A DNA stretch of 64,000 bases from positions 4,340,001 through 4,404,000 of the forward strand of contig NC_057788.1 in NCBI RefSeq assembly GCF_014905175.1. Reading direction: 5' to 3'. The notes beneath the pieces were generated by a model. That model saw only the letters and a list, made by a program, of their open reading frames with translations, was not told the DNA's origin and did no database searches. Positions 61,741 to 64,000 of this stretch are shown one piece after another. The stretch's first letter is position 1; the number at the start of each line of letters is the position of its first letter. This stretch comes from Aphidius gifuensis (taxonomy: Eukaryota > Arthropoda > Insecta > Hymenoptera > Braconidae). The translations under genes and the position numbers were made by a program.

Positions 61741-64000
61741 GTAGGAAACTTTTTTACCATCAAAATAATCTACATTTACGAGGCTTGATAAAATAGACAC
61801 CCAATGATAATCAACTTGATTGATAAGCTACCATTTGATTATATATTTAAAAAAATAAAAAAAATAATAATGATTACATATCAATGACCCAAATTGAATA
61901 ACTAGACAGGTGTTATTGTAGATACTGTATTTACAATTAAACAACTATTGGGTCGACAAACTTGGTATTAATGTGGCTTTTAAAAGTCTGAAAGGAAAAA
62001 CGGCCAAGGCCTCTTTATACCAGCTATTAACAAATCACAACACAGGCATCCGCGTTTGTACATATAATTGCACTCGTATATCCATTCTCGTAAAAAAATT
62101 TATATGTAAAATTATAAAAATCAAATAGGCAGTCACTGTGTGCATTTGTGTTACTGTATTAAAAATAAATACATAAAATTATTAGCTTATTTGTGTTGGT
62201 ACAGCATATATCCATACAGATATTAAAGATATAAATTCTGTACGCATCGTTCAATCATGCGTGGCCCAATTTTGAAAATTTACAGACTTGCAATATATAT
62301 ATATGTGTATAAAATAAATAATGTCGTAATATATAATTCAGTGTATACGCAATGCATATAAAATTGCGCGTTCATACATCAAGCATGTATTTAGGTATTT
62401 TTTTTCATTTTAAAAACTCATTTAATATATGTATATAAATCAAGAGATGGTTTATCAACATATATTTTTTTTATTGTTTCAAGTATATATTAATTCAAAA
62501 TATAATTGCCAAGTAGTAACGACCTTTTCTAGGCCAATTGCAAGTGTACATATATATTTAATTGTATTTAAATTTATTTTACAAAGCTGATCAAACACGT
62601 TCAAGTTTATTCAAATTTAAACTATCACAATGTTTTTTTTTTTGGTATGAAATTTTCTCGGTATTTCATAGAATAAAGCTATATTTTATTTTCTTTTTTT
62701 TTTGTAAATATATTTTTGAAAAATCAAAGACACAAAAAATTGTATCACGCAAGGCTCATTATAAACATCTGAGATTTATAAATATTTTATTTGTCTTTGT
62801 ACAAACGTGTATCACTTTCGCCGTGGCCAAGGTTGCATGACAATCTCACCGGATTCAATTTATACGGACAATCATCAACACCCCTATATCTATATCATCG
62901 ATTTAGTTATTTTTTCTTTTTAAAAACTTTTTTTTATTTAATTCAATCTACAATTTCAAATACTACTATATAATTATTGTAATTATTATTTTATTTTTAT
63001 TTTTTCCAATTTTATATTACAAGAAAAGACAAGTCGTTTGATCGTTTTTAATTTTTTTTATTTATCTAAAGTTTAAATTTAATTTGACCTGATCTCATTA
63101 CACTCATCACGTATACCTTTGTATTTTTATTTATTTTTTTTCTCTTCGATTTTCCACAGTAGGTAGATAATTTGTGAGTAATAATTTAGTTTATGGCTGT
63201 CTATCATATTGCATCCAAATACACTTGCCCACATATTATGTATGTATTTTTTTTTTTTTCTATTTATGTTTCTAGTTTACCCTCGTTCCCTTGACCCTCC
63301 CTAAACCCATAAATCTTTGGCTCCAAGTTTCGAGGTCTCAGTTGACTCTCGCTGTCTATGTGTACTCGGAAATAGATTTAATTTTGGCCCGATTTTTTAC
63401 CATCGTCATCTATTAACTAAATTTTTTTTTTATCATCATCTTATAAACAGGTGCATAGAAATTTCAAAAAAATAAATATTTCCTGTTTCTCACAAGACAG
63501 TAAAAGTAGTAGAATTTTCATGTGAATTTTTGTCCTCGTATAATATCATTTAAGCAATATATATAATATATTAAAAACTTAATGGCGATGGCAGTAAACC
63601 TGCAAACAGAATGTTGACATTTTGTGCAATTGAGGTCAGAGTTTTTATTTTTCCAATTATTTTGTAATCATCTATCTACCTCAGGGCACTTTTGTTTGTA
63701 GTTTAATATTTTTTATTCTTTCGTCGATCCATCATAAAACTCCATCTCAATAACAAATAAGATTTTTTTTCATACTTGGCATTTTTAACAAATTGTTTTA
63801 TCACAAAGTTTGGCTTATATTTAATTAGAATGTTGATTGATGACGCATTTTAACTTGGTCAGTTTTGGCATCATTTACATTATCATTGCTACACGTATTT
63901 AAACAACATGTGTTTTTATTTTTTAACTTGTATAACTCTTTTAAAAATCTTAAAACTATTAGTCCAACGGAAAAATATGTCTTAGCTATATTTATCTTTT
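61741..64000 (+). other. E74 intron
   Basis: This AT-rich DNA follows the donor at 61741 to the window end. No further E74 exon is recognisable. Less AT-rich patches at 61960-62060 and 63280-63380 may be regulatory. Confidence 0.6.

Noticed and set aside
1..64000. CRISPR arrays, operons, insertion sequences, viral genes
   Set aside because: Intron-containing insect genes throughout; no regularly spaced repeats and no recognisable transposase, integrase, reverse transcriptase or viral protein in any frame.

Overview
The window is very AT-rich DNA from an insect nuclear genome. The introns are short, and the genes are standard insect orthologues: Elp3, Ret, bystin, Rab9, Ctr1A, Lsm11 and E74. 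The overall look (strong AT bias, a high-CpG minority of non-coding blocks, E74A protein starting MPFIDDELLWCPDNDG) suggests a hymenopteran, perhaps a small parasitoid wasp. That placement is inference. I saw no bacterial, plastid or viral genes, no rRNA or tRNA genes, and no recognisable transposon.

Layout. 0.2-3.4 kb (-): CSE1/exportin-2. 4.2-5.6 kb (+): a four-exon orphan gene. 6.1-8.2 kb and 8.9-11.1 kb (+): two tandem seven-exon paralogues built from repeated phase-2 exons. Their modules look like pieces of the mitochondrial p32/C1QBP/MAM33 domain behind a mitochondrial-type N-terminus. 11.4-13.2 kb (-): Elp3. 13.6-15.7 kb (+): a type I membrane protein with a SEFIR (IL-17-receptor-type) cytoplasmic domain. 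16.0-23.3 kb (-): the Ret receptor tyrosine kinase in 16 exons. 26.1-27.2 kb (+): RNase H2 subunit B. 27.9-29.3 kb (-): bystin. 30.0-30.9 kb (+): Rab9. 32.8-34.0 kb (-): Ctr1A copper transporter. 36.9-37.4 kb (+): APC15. 37.4-60.9 kb: a large gene-poor block that I read as the 5' regulatory and leader region of E74. It holds the U7 snRNP gene Lsm11 on the opposite strand (51.9-60.2 kb), with unusually long introns. 60.9-64 kb (+): the first coding exons of E74A, which continues beyond the window.

The left half is compact housekeeping DNA with several head-to-head gene pairs (CSE1/orphan, Elp3/SEFIR, bystin/Rab9, Ctr1A/APC15). The most unusual part is 3.4-11.1 kb. A nearly invariant 35-bp promoter core occurs three times there, and a tandem duplication has copied the p32-like gene, its promoter and the tail of the neighbouring orphan gene. 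The right third looks like a developmental regulatory domain. It has isolated GC-rich blocks in AT-rich DNA, ecdysone-receptor-like sites and a duplicated 27-bp element, all upstream of an ecdysone primary-response gene.

Exon boundaries were placed by eye from GT/AG (one GC/AG) signals, reading frame and family similarity. All spliced frames given below close exactly.
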